64,000 nt of DNA from positions 1 through 64,000 of the forward strand of contig CAZNAI010000005.1 of the NCBI GenBank assembly GCA_964571235.1, read 5' to 3'. The translations under genes were made by a program, and so were the position numbers. The notes under the pieces were generated by a model that was not told the DNA's origin, ran no database searches, and saw nothing but the letters and a program-made list of their open reading frames with translations. The stretch comes from JACRAV01 sp964571235. Its GTDB lineage: Bacteria > Zixibacteria > MSB-5A5 > GN15 > FEB-12. Shown piece after piece: positions 42,901-53,600 of the stretch. Positions within the stretch are counted from its first letter, which is position 1, and every line of letters begins with the position of its first letter.

Positions 42901-44046
42901 ATGAGAAAAGCTCTGGCGACAGTCACTCTTATAGGTTTTGCCATCTGGATCTCCGGATGCGGCAAAAGCGAACCGACCGGCGAATCCAATGAAATTCCAA
43001 TCGGCGAATATTCTTCGCTGACCGGCACCACTGCGACTTTCGGTACCTCGACCCACCGAGGAATCCTGATGGCGGTCGAAGAAATCAATTCCGGCGGCGG
43101 CGTGCTGGGCAAGAAGATAAAGTTGATCACTGAAGATACCCGGTCACTTCCCGAGGAAGCGGCACTGGCAGTTCAGAAGTTAATCACGCGGGACAACGTT
43201 GTGTCGATCATCGGAGAAATCGCATCCTCGCGCAGTCTGGCGGCGGCGCCGATTTGTCAGGAGCGAAAGGTCCCGATGGTTTCCCCGGGGTCCACTAATC
43301 CCGAAGTAACAAAGAAGGGTGACTATATTTTCCGAGTCTGTTATATCGATCCCTTCCAGGGCGAAGTACTGGCGAAGTTTGCCTACAATTCACTGGGACT
43401 TCGCAAAGTCGCGACTTTGAAAGACGTCAAAAATGACTACTCGGTTGGTCTGGCGCAGTTCTTCTATGACACGTTTACCAAGCTCGGTGGCGAAGTAGTC
43501 GGCGAGCAGGCGTATAGCGAGGGAGATAACGACTTCAAGGCTCAGTTGACCGCTCTTAAGGCGCTCAATCCGGAAGGCATATTTGTACCGGGGTATTACA
43601 CTGAATCGGCGCTGATCGTCAAGCAAGCCCGCGAGTTGAATATGCCGATGCCCTTCTTCGGCGGCGACGGCTGGGATTCTGATCGCCTTTTGGAAATCGG
43701 CGGCGCGGCCATGAACGGAACGTATTTTACCAATCACTACTCGGCCGACGATACCTCTCAAATGGTTCAGAAATTTGTCGCCAAGTACCGCAGTCTGCAC
43801 AATAACGAAACCCCCGATGCCATGGCCGCCCTGGGATACGATGCCGCGATGGTAGTTTTCGACGCCATCAGGCGGGCCGGCTCGACCGACTGTACAAAAA
43901 TTCGCGATATGCTGGCTACCACCGTTGATTTCCCGGGAATCGCCGGCAAAACAACCATTGACGCCGAGCGAAATGCCCGCAAGTCGGCAGTCATTATCTC
44001 TATAGAGAACAGCAAGCTGGTGTTCAGAGAGACGGTTCAGCCCTGA
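42901..44046 (+). CDS. livK: Branched-chain amino-acid ABC transporter substrate-binding lipoprotein
   Basis: A 381-residue periplasmic binding protein of the LivJ/LivK type I fold. The signal peptide ends at the lipobox ISGC (Cys20). Binding-fold motifs include IPIGEYSSLTGTTATFGTSTHRG, EEINSGGGVLGKKIKLI, MVSPGSTNPEVTKKGDYIFRV and GYDAAMVVFDAIRRAGS. It precedes two permease and two ATPase genes for the same importer. A strong terminator right after it probably makes the binding protein more abundant than the membrane parts. Ligand specificity among branched-chain or related amino acids is not certain. Confidence 0.93.
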   Translation: MRKALATVTLIGFAIWISGCGKSEPTGESNEIPIGEYSSLTGTTATFGTSTHRGILMAVEEINSGGGVLGKKIKLITEDTRSLPEEAALAVQKLITRDNVVSIIGEIASSRSLAAAPICQERKVPMVSPGSTNPEVTKKGDYIFRVCYIDPFQGEVLAKFAYNSLGLRKVATLKDVKNDYSVGLAQFFYDTFTKLGGEVVGEQAYSEGDNDFKAQLTALKALNPEGIFVPGYYTESALIVKQARELNMPMPFFGGDGWDSDRLLEIGGAAMNGTYFTNHYSADDTSQMVQKFVAKYRSLHNNETPDAMAALGYDAAMVVFDAIRRAGSTDCTKIRDMLATTVDFPGIAGKTTIDAERNARKSAVIISIENSKLVFRETVQP

Positions 44047-44066
44047 GCAGAATTCTCCACGTACAC

Positions 44067-44101
44067 AAAAAGCCCAGCGACCATTTCTCGTTGGGCTTTT
44101 T
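44067..44101 (+). terminator. Strong bidirectional terminator after livK
   Basis: AAAAAGCCCAGCGA-ccatttc-TCGTTGGGCTTTTT, a 14-bp stem flanked by A and T runs. It lies between the binding protein and the permease genes of the same transporter. Confidence 0.9.
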
Positions 44102-44131
44102 CACGCCGGGTAGTATCTTGGCCGCCAGACC

Positions 44132-45037
44132 ATGAGTGAGTTCCTCCAGCAGGTCATCAACGGCGTTTCGCTTGGGGCGATTTATGCCCTGATCGCGCTG
44201 GGGTATACGATGGTGTACGGGATTCTGCGGTTTATCAATTTCGCGCATTCGGATGTTTTTATGGTCGGGGCGTTCATCTCGTACTATCTGGCGCCGTACA
44301 TTCTCCCCTTTGCCGGGGGCAACATGGCGATTGCTGGTTCGCTGTTGCTATTGTCGTCGATGATCGGGTGTGCGCTACTCGGTGTGACTATTGAAAAGCT
44401 CGCCTACCGTCCGCTTCGCCCCCGTTCCAAACTAACTGTTCTCATTACAGCAATCGGCGTTTCCCTCTTCTTAGAATTCGGTGGCCAACTCGTGTTCGGA
44501 CCTGATCCAAAGCGGTTCCCGGATATTATTCCGTCGGTGAGTGTCTTTCGCGGAGGCGGCATCGATATCAGTTCAAACACGGTGGTTGTGATTGTCACAG
44601 CGATTGTTTTGATGCTGGCCCTTCGCTGGATCGTGTTCAAGACCAAGATCGGCACCGCGATGCGCGCTGTGTCGTACAACATGTCGGCGGCCAGCCTGAT
44701 GGGAATAAATATCGATACGGTAGTGTCGTTTACTTTTGTGGTCGGGTCGAGTTTGGCCGCGGCGGCGGCGGTTTTGTATGCGTCGATTTACTCCAAGATC
44801 GATCCGCTCATGGGTGTCTATCCGGGACTGAAGGCATTTGTTGCCGCTGTACTCGGCGGCATCGGCAATCTGGCCGGCGCGGCGCTGGGTGGGCTGATCA
44901 TCGGTCTGACCGAGACAATGGTCACCGGGTATATCTCGCCGATTTATCGCGACGCGATTGCCTTTTCGATCTTGATTTTGATCCTGCTTTTTAGGCCGTC
45001 GGGGTTGTTAGGAGAGCGGGAGTCTGAAAAAGTATGA
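44132..45037 (+). CDS. livH: Branched-chain amino-acid ABC transporter permease LivH
   Basis: A 301-residue inner-membrane permease with about eight spans. The family opening QVINGVSLGAIYALIALGYTMVYGILRFINFAHSD is clear in its parts. The cytoplasmic coupling segment is KTKIGTAMRAVSYNMSAASLMGIN, and the ALGGLIIGLTE region lies near the C-terminus. It overlaps livM by 4 bp. No Shine-Dalgarno is evident. A TATCTT box at 44114, 18 bp before the ATG, may be the -10 of a secondary promoter beyond the terminator. Confidence 0.94.
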   Translation: MSEFLQQVINGVSLGAIYALIALGYTMVYGILRFINFAHSDVFMVGAFISYYLAPYILPFAGGNMAIAGSLLLLSSMIGCALLGVTIEKLAYRPLRPRSKLTVLITAIGVSLFLEFGGQLVFGPDPKRFPDIIPSVSVFRGGGIDISSNTVVVIVTAIVLMLALRWIVFKTKIGTAMRAVSYNMSAASLMGINIDTVVSFTFVVGSSLAAAAAVLYASIYSKIDPLMGVYPGLKAFVAAVLGGIGNLAGAALGGLIIGLTETMVTGYISPIYRDAIAFSILILILLFRPSGLLGERESEKV

Positions 45038-46020
45038 ACGCGCTTTGGCAAAATCAAAAACCGAAATTGCTGTTGTTCGCCGTTGTCCTTGCCAGCGTGA
45101 TTTTCTCGCAGTTCGCCGATCAGATCAATCCGTACTACTACACGATCATTATCTACATCGGCATCAATATCATGCTGGCGTCGAGTCTGAACCTGATCAA
45201 CGGATTCGCCGGACAGTTTTCGCTCGGCCATGCCGGGTTTATGGCGATTGGCGGGTACACTGCGGCGTATATGACGTCGGTGATGCAAGCCCAGCCGGGG
45301 ACAGTCGGCGGGAACATAATGTTTCTGATCGCATTGCTCATTGCCGGATTAGTCGCCGCGATTTTTGGGGTGCTGGTCGGTATTCCCAGCTTGCGGCTTA
45401 AAGGGGATTATCTGGCGATTGTCACGCTCGGATTCGGCGAGATCATACGCGTTATTATCCAAAGTCTTGATTTTCTCGGCGGCGCTCGCGGATTTACCAG
45501 CATACCCAAATTCACCAACTTTGGGTGGGTATTTTGTTTGGCCGCAGTTCTGATTTTCATTATTGCCAATCTCGTGCGGTCGACTTATGGCAAAGGGTTC
45601 TTGGCAGTAGCCGACGACGAAATCTCGGCCGAGGCGATGGGGATAAATTCTACATACTACAAAGTCGTTGCCTTTGTCACTGGCGCCTTTTTCGCCGGAA
45701 TGGCGGGTGGTTTGTACGCGCACTTTGTGACCTACATCAATCCCTCGCAGTTCGGTTTTGTGAAATCGATTGAGCTGGTGGTGATGGTCATTCTGGGCGG
45801 CATGGGAAATACGGTCGGCGTTATTCTCTCGGCTATGCTGTTGACGATCTTACCCGAGGCGCTCCGGGCTATTGCCGAATACCGAATGGTGATCTATTCA
45901 CTGACCCTCGTGATCATCATGATTACCCGGCCGCAGGGACTTTTTGGCCGTGGATTGTGGCTCAAGAAAACCTGGGGTAGGATGTTTGGAAATTCCAAAG
46001 CGGCGAGGTCGGAATCATGA
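45034..46020 (+). CDS. livM: Branched-chain amino-acid ABC transporter permease LivM
   Basis: A 328-residue inner-membrane permease with about nine spans, partner of LivH. It shows the family segments LNLINGFAGQFSLGHAGFMAIGGY, RLKGDYLAIVTLGFGEIIRV, the coupling loop YGKGFLAVADDEISAEAMGIN and VVMVILGGMGNTVGVILSA. Overlaps of 4 bp with livH and livG indicate translational coupling. Confidence 0.94.
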   Translation: MNALWQNQKPKLLLFAVVLASVIFSQFADQINPYYYTIIIYIGINIMLASSLNLINGFAGQFSLGHAGFMAIGGYTAAYMTSVMQAQPGTVGGNIMFLIALLIAGLVAAIFGVLVGIPSLRLKGDYLAIVTLGFGEIIRVIIQSLDFLGGARGFTSIPKFTNFGWVFCLAAVLIFIIANLVRSTYGKGFLAVADDEISAEAMGINSTYYKVVAFVTGAFFAGMAGGLYAHFVTYINPSQFGFVKSIELVVMVILGGMGNTVGVILSAMLLTILPEALRAIAEYRMVIYSLTLVIIMITRPQGLFGRGLWLKKTWGRMFGNSKAARSES

Positions 46021-46790
46021 GCACGAATATCCTCTCGCTGAATCATTGCACGATGCGTTTTGGCGGTCTGACTGCTGTTTCCGATTTGAATATCGAAATT
46101 CCCAGCGACGGCTTGTTCGGGTTGATCGGTCCCAATGGCGCCGGCAAGACAACCGTGTTCAACATGATCACCGGATTTTACCGCCCGACCGAAGGAGACA
46201 TTACCTTTGACGGACGCAGTATTCTCGGATTGAAACCGTTTGAAATCGCCAAAGCGGGCATTGCCCGGACTTTTCAAAATATCCGCCTCTGTCCCTCGCT
46301 GACGGTCTTTGAGTCGGCTCAGGTTGCGCAGGCCAAGGTGATCGATTACGGATTTGCGCATGCCGCCGCCGATCTGGCGAAGTGCCGTCGGCGCGAAGCT
46401 ACCGTACGCGAGACAATTGAGGAGACACTGGAGATTTTCAGCTTAACCGATGTAATGGACGAACTGTCGACTTCGCTCCCCTACGGCGACCAGCGGCGAC
46501 TGGAGATTGTTCGGGCGCTCGCCACCCAACCGCGATTGCTCTTGCTCGACGAACCGGCCGCTGGGATGAATCCCTCGGAGAAAGTCGAACTGATGGAACT
46601 GATCAAGTCGATACGCAAGCGGTTCAATATTGCGATACTGATGATCGAACACGATATGCGGGTGATCATGGGAGTATGCGAGCGGATTTCGGTAATTGAT
46701 TATGGTGTCAAAATCGCGGAGGGAACGCCCGAGGAAATACAGCGGCACCCCAAAGTAATCGAAGCGTATCTGGGAGAGCAGGTGGAGTAG
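46017..46790 (+). CDS. livG: Branched-chain amino-acid ABC transporter ATPase LivG
   Basis: A 257-residue ATPase. Walker A is GPNGAGKTTVFNMITG. GIARTFQNIRLCPSLTV carries the Q-loop, LPYGDQRRLEIVRAL is the signature in its LivG-specific form (SYGxQR instead of LSGGQ), and LLLLDEPAAGMNP is Walker B. LMIEHDMRVIMGVCERI has the H-loop and the C-terminal domain typical of LivG. It overlaps livM by 4 bp and livF by 1 bp. Confidence 0.95.
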   Translation: MSTNILSLNHCTMRFGGLTAVSDLNIEIPSDGLFGLIGPNGAGKTTVFNMITGFYRPTEGDITFDGRSILGLKPFEIAKAGIARTFQNIRLCPSLTVFESAQVAQAKVIDYGFAHAAADLAKCRRREATVRETIEETLEIFSLTDVMDELSTSLPYGDQRRLEIVRALATQPRLLLLDEPAAGMNPSEKVELMELIKSIRKRFNIAILMIEHDMRVIMGVCERISVIDYGVKIAEGTPEEIQRHPKVIEAYLGEQVE

Positions 46791-47500
46791 TGCTCGAAAT
46801 CAGCGATTTGAAAGTCAAATACGGTGCTATTGCCGCTCTCAAGGGGATTTCGGTCCAAGTTGATCCGGGGAAAATTGTCACTCTGCTGGGCGCCAACGGC
46901 GCGGGCAAGAGCACCACTCTTCGCGCAATTTCGGGACTTGCCAAAGTTAGTGGCGGGTCGATCCGGCTGTGGGGACAGGAAATTGGCAATACCCCACCCC
47001 ACAAGATTGTGGCGGCGGGAGTCTCTCAATCGCCGGAAGGACGAATGATTTTTGCAAATTTGACTGTCAAAGAGAATCTGGAAATGGGGGCATTTCTGCG
47101 CCGCGACCGTCATGCCTTCAAGGATGACCTGGACTATATCTTCACCCTCTTCCCGCGTCTGAAAGAACGGCTAAGCCAGCCGGGTGGGACGCTGTCGGGC
47201 GGCGAACAGCAGATGCTTGCGATCGGCCGTGCGCTGATGGCCCGCCCCAAGTTGCTCCTACTGGATGAACCGTCACTGGGGATTGGGCCGATTTTGGTCA
47301 AAGCGATTTTCGAGACCATTGTCGAAATCAACCGGGAACGCAACCTGACAATCCTTCTGGTCGAACAGAATGCCCATATGGCGCTCAAAGTCGCCCACTA
47401 TGCGTATGTGCTTGAGACCGGCACGATCACTTTCCACGGCCCCGCCGCCGAGATCGCCCAAAATGAGCAGGTCCGCAAGGCGTATTTGGGAGAGAATTGA
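46790..47500 (+). CDS. livF: Branched-chain amino-acid ABC transporter ATPase LivF
   Basis: A 236-residue ATPase, second nucleotide-binding subunit of the importer. It begins with a GTG overlapping the livG stop (TAGTG). Walker A is GANGAGKSTTLRAISG, the signature LSGGEQQMLAIGRALM and Walker B LLLLDEPSLGIGP. The LivF-typical VSQSPEGRMIFANLTVKENL and ILLVEQNAHMALKVAHYAYVLETG segments are present. It closes the liv operon. Confidence 0.95.
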   Translation: MLEISDLKVKYGAIAALKGISVQVDPGKIVTLLGANGAGKSTTLRAISGLAKVSGGSIRLWGQEIGNTPPHKIVAAGVSQSPEGRMIFANLTVKENLEMGAFLRRDRHAFKDDLDYIFTLFPRLKERLSQPGGTLSGGEQQMLAIGRALMARPKLLLLDEPSLGIGPILVKAIFETIVEINRERNLTILLVEQNAHMALKVAHYAYVLETGTITFHGPAAEIAQNEQVRKAYLGEN

Positions 47501-47625
47501 CCTCCCCTTCCCCCTTTTTCTGAATCCATAACTCTCGTATATTCGGCGGTGCCGCAACTGCGGCGAACACCGGTCCCGGTTGTACAATCGGTGTATCCCA
47601 ACGGCCACATGTCCTGGAGGATTGA

Positions 47626-50379
47626 GTGACAGATTTCTTTTCATACGACTCTAAACGACTCGACCGTCTCAACGCACTGATCGCGGCGGGGGTGTTCCTG
47701 ATCGCCTGGATAGTCTACGCGATGACTGTCCAGCGGACGATCTCATTCTGGGACTGCGGCGAATTCGCGGCTTGCGCCCGAATCCTTGGAATTCCGCATC
47801 AGCCGGGGTATCCGCTTTTGGTGCTCTTTGGCCGAGTCTTTTCGATGTTGCCCACTGTTGACGACATCGCCTGGCGAATGAACCTCTTTTCAGTCACCGC
47901 CACTGCGGTCGGAGCGCTCTTTGCCTATTTGTCGGCCGTTCGGTTGATCCGGATGTTTGTAGTCGACACCGAGATGTATCTGGGTCGCTATATGACGTAT
48001 CTGGGGGGAATTACCGGAGCGTTCTTGGTCGCGTTTGGTGACAGCAACTGGGGTAACGCGGTCGAATTTGAAACCGGCGGTGCGCTCGGCGGCATGGCGA
48101 TGATTCTCTTCTGGCTGGTCCTGCGATATATTGAATATCGAGGGACTGAGCGTGGAACGCATGCCATGCTGTTGACGATTTACCTGGCCGTTCTCAGTTT
48201 GGGCTTTCACCAGATGCCGTTTCTGGTTGTGCCGTTCGCGGCGATTGTGTTCATGTTCAACAGTCAGGCGACCCCTCGCGACTATCTGATCCTTTGCGGA
48301 TTTGCCGCTTTAGAGCTTCTGCTCGTGATTCTTTTTTCGCAGGTTGCCAATGGCGCGGCGGTCTTTGCTTTTGTGTCGCTCGTGTTGGCTTTGGTGGTCT
48401 TCTGGATTCTGCGCGCCAAACTCAACTGGGCGGTGGTAATCGGCATTGTCGGCATTTGCACGGTCATGATCGGGTACCGCTGGTTTTTGTGGGCGTTGCC
48501 GATCACGGTGCTGATTATCATGTTCTTTGGTTGGATTGCGAGGCGGCTCAAACTACACTTTGACTGGAAAGTGGCGTTTGCCATCATCCTGGTTGGATTC
48601 ATCGGCTTTTCGGTCAACGCCTATCTACCCATTCGCTCAACCAATAACCCGCGCATCGATATGGGAAATCCCGACCGTAGTTTCAACACGCTGGTCAATT
48701 TCCTTGATCGCAAACAATACGGGAATCAATCGATGGTGGCCCGGATGTTCGCTCGTCGTGGCGAGATGGCCAATCAATTCGGTCGTCACGCTCACATGGG
48801 CTTCTGGGGATATTTTGAAAACCAGTATGCCAACGGCGGCTGGAGTTTCCTGCCGTTTTTCGCCATCGGTCTCTTTGGAATGTGGAAACTGGCCAAACGG
48901 CGACCGGATGTCGGACTGCCATTTGTAATCCTGCTCCTGCTCGCTTCCGTTGGGCTGGTGCTATACATGAACTTTGCCGACGGCACCCAATACAACTACC
49001 GCACCGGAGACGCCTATCTGGAAGTCCGCGACCGCGATTACTTCTTCCAGCTTGCCTACATGTTCTTTGGTATGTCTATCGGAGTCGGTGTCGCGGCTTT
49101 GGCAAAAACGCTCTACCGGAAACTGCAGGAAGGACAATCGCCGCTCGGTCGGCCGGTGGTGTTGGCCTGCGCCCTTTTGGTGCTACTGCCGGCAGTGACA
49201 TTTGGACGGAACTACTATCACAATGATCGGTCGGCCAATCGGATCGCGTACAACTACGGTTACAACACCCTCCAGAGTTGCGACAAAGATGCGATCTTGT
49301 TTACCTCGGGCGATAACGACACGTATCCGCTCTGGGCATTACAGGAAGTGTACGATTTCCGCAAGGATATCAAGATTGCCAATCTGTCACTCCTGGGGGC
49401 CGACTGGTATATCTGGCAGAGGAAAGACCAGCATGGTATTCCGATGTCACTCACCAAGGATCAAATTCTCCTGCAATCAAGTTCGGGAAACCCTGAAGAT
49501 GTGCGGCCGGCCAAACCGTTCAACGACCGCGCCAGAGGCCGTCCGGCGTATTTACTGCCGTATGTTGATGACAATCGCGTCATCACGGTCCCGCAGATGC
49601 TGGTCGACGAAGTGGTCTTGGAAAATAGGTGGCGCTATCCGATATGCTTCACCGCACCGCCATATGGAGAGTCGCCGCTTAAGCTCCGTGAACGGGCGAT
49701 AGCCACCGGACTCGTTTATCGACTCGACCGTGAGCTAGCCACTGTGCCTATCGATGCCGACAAGGGGCTTGAGTTGTACAACAGCGTGTTTCTGCACGAC
49801 GGTTTTGCCGACTCGAAGGTCTATCGCGATGAAAACGCCACCAGTGTAGTCGTATCGTACGGATACAACGCCAGCAATATCTTCGACGAGCTCTTGCGGC
49901 GCGGCGACACGACAAAAGGGCTGGATCTGGCCGAATTTATCTTCGCCAAATACCCTGAGTACTGGCAGTTGCCGCTACAGGAAGCCGGCCTATATGATCG
50001 TCGGCGCGATAGCGCGACTTCTGAGAGGATCATTGTGCGACTTCGCGATACGCTGAAGTCATTTCTGGCAAAGAGCCCGACCAATCAGTCGTATGCCTCC
50101 GACTATGGCATGATTTTGGCTGAAATCGGGCGCCGCCACAATGACGCAGTTATGATTCAGGAAGGGCTCGATTACATGTGGGCGGCATTTTATGAAAATG
50201 CCAATAGCATGCTGGCGTTCCGGAAACTGGTTTCAACACTTGGCCAGGTTGGACGAATGAACGAAGCCCGGAAAGCGGCCGAAGTATTCGCTCAATACAA
50301 GATCAATCAAAATGACGGACTGGTGCAACGGATGCTCGGGATAACCGGGCCGTCTGGACCGGTTATGCCTGAAGAATAG
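47626..50379 (+). CDS. DUF2723 membrane protein, putative protein O-glycosyltransferase
   Basis: A 917-residue polytopic membrane protein of the DUF2723 family, related to GT-C type mannosyltransferases. The N-terminal DUF2723 region shows TVQRTISFWDCGEFAACARILGIPHQPGYPLLVLFGRVF, with the acidic DCGE motif at the first outer loop, as in GT-C enzymes. About a dozen spans follow to residue 530. The C-terminal 370 residues are soluble, with TSGDNDTYPLWALQEV and LPYVDDNR-type motifs and helical repeats. The start is a GTG with TGGAGG 5 nt upstream. Substrate and acceptor are unknown. Confidence 0.88.
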   Translation: MTDFFSYDSKRLDRLNALIAAGVFLIAWIVYAMTVQRTISFWDCGEFAACARILGIPHQPGYPLLVLFGRVFSMLPTVDDIAWRMNLFSVTATAVGALFAYLSAVRLIRMFVVDTEMYLGRYMTYLGGITGAFLVAFGDSNWGNAVEFETGGALGGMAMILFWLVLRYIEYRGTERGTHAMLLTIYLAVLSLGFHQMPFLVVPFAAIVFMFNSQATPRDYLILCGFAALELLLVILFSQVANGAAVFAFVSLVLALVVFWILRAKLNWAVVIGIVGICTVMIGYRWFLWALPITVLIIMFFGWIARRLKLHFDWKVAFAIILVGFIGFSVNAYLPIRSTNNPRIDMGNPDRSFNTLVNFLDRKQYGNQSMVARMFARRGEMANQFGRHAHMGFWGYFENQYANGGWSFLPFFAIGLFGMWKLAKRRPDVGLPFVILLLLASVGLVLYMNFADGTQYNYRTGDAYLEVRDRDYFFQLAYMFFGMSIGVGVAALAKTLYRKLQEGQSPLGRPVVLACALLVLLPAVTFGRNYYHNDRSANRIAYNYGYNTLQSCDKDAILFTSGDNDTYPLWALQEVYDFRKDIKIANLSLLGADWYIWQRKDQHGIPMSLTKDQILLQSSSGNPEDVRPAKPFNDRARGRPAYLLPYVDDNRVITVPQMLVDEVVLENRWRYPICFTAPPYGESPLKLRERAIATGLVYRLDRELATVPIDADKGLELYNSVFLHDGFADSKVYRDENATSVVVSYGYNASNIFDELLRRGDTTKGLDLAEFIFAKYPEYWQLPLQEAGLYDRRRDSATSERIIVRLRDTLKSFLAKSPTNQSYASDYGMILAEIGRRHNDAVMIQEGLDYMWAAFYENANSMLAFRKLVSTLGQVGRMNEARKAAEVFAQYKINQNDGLVQRMLGITGPSGPVMPEE

Positions 50380-50399
50380 TTATGCGGAGGTAGAGTCGT

Positions 50400-50597
50400 A
50401 TGACACTTGAACTTTCTATTCGATTGCTGGCTGGGACCCTGGTGCTGACCTCGCTCCTGCTGGCCTGGCTTGTGTCGCCATGGTGGTTGATTCTTGCCGC
50501 CTTTGTCGGAGTCAATTTGATCCAGTCATCCTTCACCCGGTTTTGCCCGGCCGAGATGATCATCGCCAAGTTATTTTTTTCCAAAAAGAAAACCTGA
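50400..50597 (+). CDS. Small DUF2892-type membrane protein
   Basis: A 65-residue protein with two membrane spans, about 6-23 and 27-45. The family end motif FVGVNLIQSSFTRFCPAEMII has the cysteine-proline typical of DUF2892, found alone or fused to rhodanese domains. A short lysine tail follows. GGAGG precedes the ATG, 20 bp after the DUF2723 stop, so it is likely cotranscribed. Function is unknown. Confidence 0.82.
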   Translation: MTLELSIRLLAGTLVLTSLLLAWLVSPWWLILAAFVGVNLIQSSFTRFCPAEMIIAKLFFSKKKT

Positions 50598-50631
50598 TCG
50601 GGAAACGGCTCGATACTCCGGGATCAAATGA

Positions 50632-50671
50632 AAAGCGGGAATGTCGTCGTGCGACACTCCCGCTTTGTTTT
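50632..50671 (+). terminator. Terminator shared by convergent genes
   Basis: AAAGCGGGA-a-TGTCG-tcgtg-CGACA-c-TCCCGCTTT followed by GTTTT. It lies between the DUF2892 gene and the end of the convergent large secreted-protein gene. Confidence 0.85.
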
Positions 50672-50686
50672 ATATGAAACTGATTG

Positions 50687-53600
50687 TCACTGCGGGCAGT
50701 TGACGATGGTGTGATACTCCGGCTCGAAGTAGAGATTCGCGATCAGATCGGACAAATCAGTCACATCGACACCGGCCAGGCCGTCGACATTGGCTTCATC
50801 GCCACAGCAGAGCGGTTGCATACTGATGAACATATGATCGATGAGCGTCGCCAGATCTGAAATGTCGACGAGATCCTGCGGATCGCAATCGACGTTGCCG
50901 GTTATTCCAGCGCAACATCCCGGAGCTATGTACAACGAATAGTGGTGGCTCCAATCTCCGGTATTCACATTCTGGCCAACCTCGTTGACTTCTCGTACTC
51001 TCCAGAAATAAACTTTGTTTCGCGGGAGTTTGTGAGCAACCAGATACTCTGTTGACGGCAGGCCAGTTGCCTCATCGGTGAGGGTGCGGAAGTCGGTGTA
51101 TTCGGAAAGCTGGAAATCGTAGGTTGACGTCGGTGTTCCCGGTGGCAACAGATGAGGCCAGCTCACGATTGGCTGGGCGTTCGGTGTCGGCTCTCCACTC
51201 TGCGGATCAATCGCGGGGATTGCTTCGACACGGAAATAGTACACGACACTGTCGACGCCGCTGGCCGAAGCGTTCGAGCCGCCGAGTTCTTCGGTGCCAA
51301 TTGCAATTGTAGCTTGCTGGGAGCCGTCGATTCCAACCACCACCGCGTACGTGGGCTCAGTCACTCCCGGCACAGCGTACACGACGATTGTATACTCACC
51401 CTCGGCGAGGTTGTAATCAATTGTGCGGTTATCGACTATCAGGTTGTTGTCGGCGTCGAGTTCCCAGTAAAACGATCCAGAAACCGTCGAGGCGGTCTTG
51501 GAAATTTCATAGTCCTCCGGATTGGTTACGCCGAGGGTAACTTCGGGCGTTCCCGAACCGGCACGATTTCGGCGTCCCAACGGCCCAGTTACGCCGGAGT
51601 ACACAGTAACCACCATTTCATCATTCAACACATTGGCGTCGGGCGGCGTGCTGTACATAACAGTGATTGGTGCCGGGCCTTGATATCCGCCAGTAACGAA
51701 GTCCGGATTGCCGTCGCGATCAAGATCACCGGTGCCGATTGCGAGTGTGCTCCCCGGTGCGGTCGGATAACTTGTCTCGGACATATGCGGGAAATTGCCG
51801 GCGCCGTCGCCATAGAGCACAATCACCCGTTGTTCCGGATTGGTGCCGCAGGAGGATATGATGTCCAGGTGGTGGTCACGGTCGACATCGGCGATCTGAG
51901 CGTTAACCGCGTATCCATCGAGTTCCTGTGTGAACACCGATCTGAATCCACCGGCGCCGTCACCGAATCCGACAACAAGCAGACTCTTGGACTCAGGAGT
52001 CTCCTCCGTCAACACGACCGATGCGATATCCAATTTGCCGTCGTTGTCGACGTCGGCAACGGAACGAACCGGCGGAATGGGACTGAGATTATGGCCAGCG
52101 AAGATCGAAGCGGATTGCGTAAACGAACCGGCGCCGTCTGACAAGAGTATCTTGATAGAGTCTCCCTCACCCACAGCCAGGTCACTGATGCCGTTGAGAT
52201 TGAAATCACCGACATTGAGCGATACCGCGTCGATGGTGATTTGAGCGCTGGCCGCGCTCGTCACGATGCCGCCGTAGATGATTGCTCCGTTTCCGAGGAG
52301 GAAGTCGACGTAGGAGTCACTATTGAAATATCCGGCCACAATTGAATTTGCAATCGCGCCGGTGTATGACTGCGAATCAACGGTGAAAGAACGGTCGAGA
52401 TTGTAAAAGACGCGATACACTTGCTGGCCGTCAATTCCCCCCACAGTGACAATATCAATCACGGTGTCGGCATTGATGAAGCCAAATGCAATGGGTGTGC
52501 GACGGGCGCCCAGAATTTTTACCGGCGTTTCAAACGTTCCTCCCGGCAGACCATACGCCACCCACAGGCCGGCGACATCCGCCGGAGCATTGCCGCTTGA
52601 GGAATAAACAATATCCGTGTAGTTGTCCTGATCCAGATCAGTTGTCTGAAGGAACATGATATCGGCCGAGTACTGTTGAGTCGGCACAAAGGTCGAGTCA
52701 TTGAAAAGCGCGAAGATTGTATGATTCGCTGTGATATTGGTAAACGAATACGACGATTGCGGGCCAACTGATAAGCCGTCGACGAACAGATCAACCAGAT
52801 ACCCCTCGCCGGTTGGCGTCATCGTAAATGACAGATCGGAACCGTACAAGGCAGTGAGGTTGCCGCTTGGCGAGATTTCGCCATTGGCGCTGGAACTCGC
52901 CGAGATAGTTAGTGTGTCGATCACAAAAGTCGCGACGATCGAGTGATTATCTTGAACGTCAGTGAATGTGTATTCGGTCATTGGGCCGACTGAGGAACCG
53001 TCAACAAACAGGTCGCTGACATGGTACCCTTCATCCGGGGCAATGGTGAAACTTTGATCAGCGCCCTGAGCTACTGCCACCGTTCCCGACGGAGTGATTG
53101 TCCCGTTCGGGCCTGCTGAGGCTTGGATCTCAAACGGGGCCGAAATGGTGAAACAGAACTGCCCGCCCCACCGTGGGCGATACGTCACCAGCGTGCCGGT
53201 ACTCCAGCTCCACTGATAAGTGGGTGGTACCGAAATCGAGTCAAGGCAAATCGATTTGCCCCGGTCGGCGCGATTGAGCAGGAGACAGACTGAAAAGGCA
53301 TTGTCGTATATACCGGGATCTAAGAACTTTTTTGGCGGACCAGTAGTCTTAAAAGCAATGGTATCCGAAGAGAGGCCGTCAGACCATGTTGTGACCGCTA
53401 TCGAACCATCCCACCCTTCAGTCAATGCGGGTGAGTTGAAACCCTGCACATTGGTCCACCCCGCTCCATCAGGAGAGGAGAGCGCGAACGCGTTTGAAAA
53501 ACCAGACCACTTGGTTCCGTATGGCGGGTCAATATTTTCAACTTCGACATTGAGTTGAAACGTAAAGGTGCCGGTGTCGCCGACAAAATTGCCGCTTACG

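Noticed and set aside
51152..52141. 329-codon plus-strand frame
   Set aside because: It is antisense to the FG-GAP part of the secreted protein, whose Asp/Gly-rich repeats create long opposite frames.
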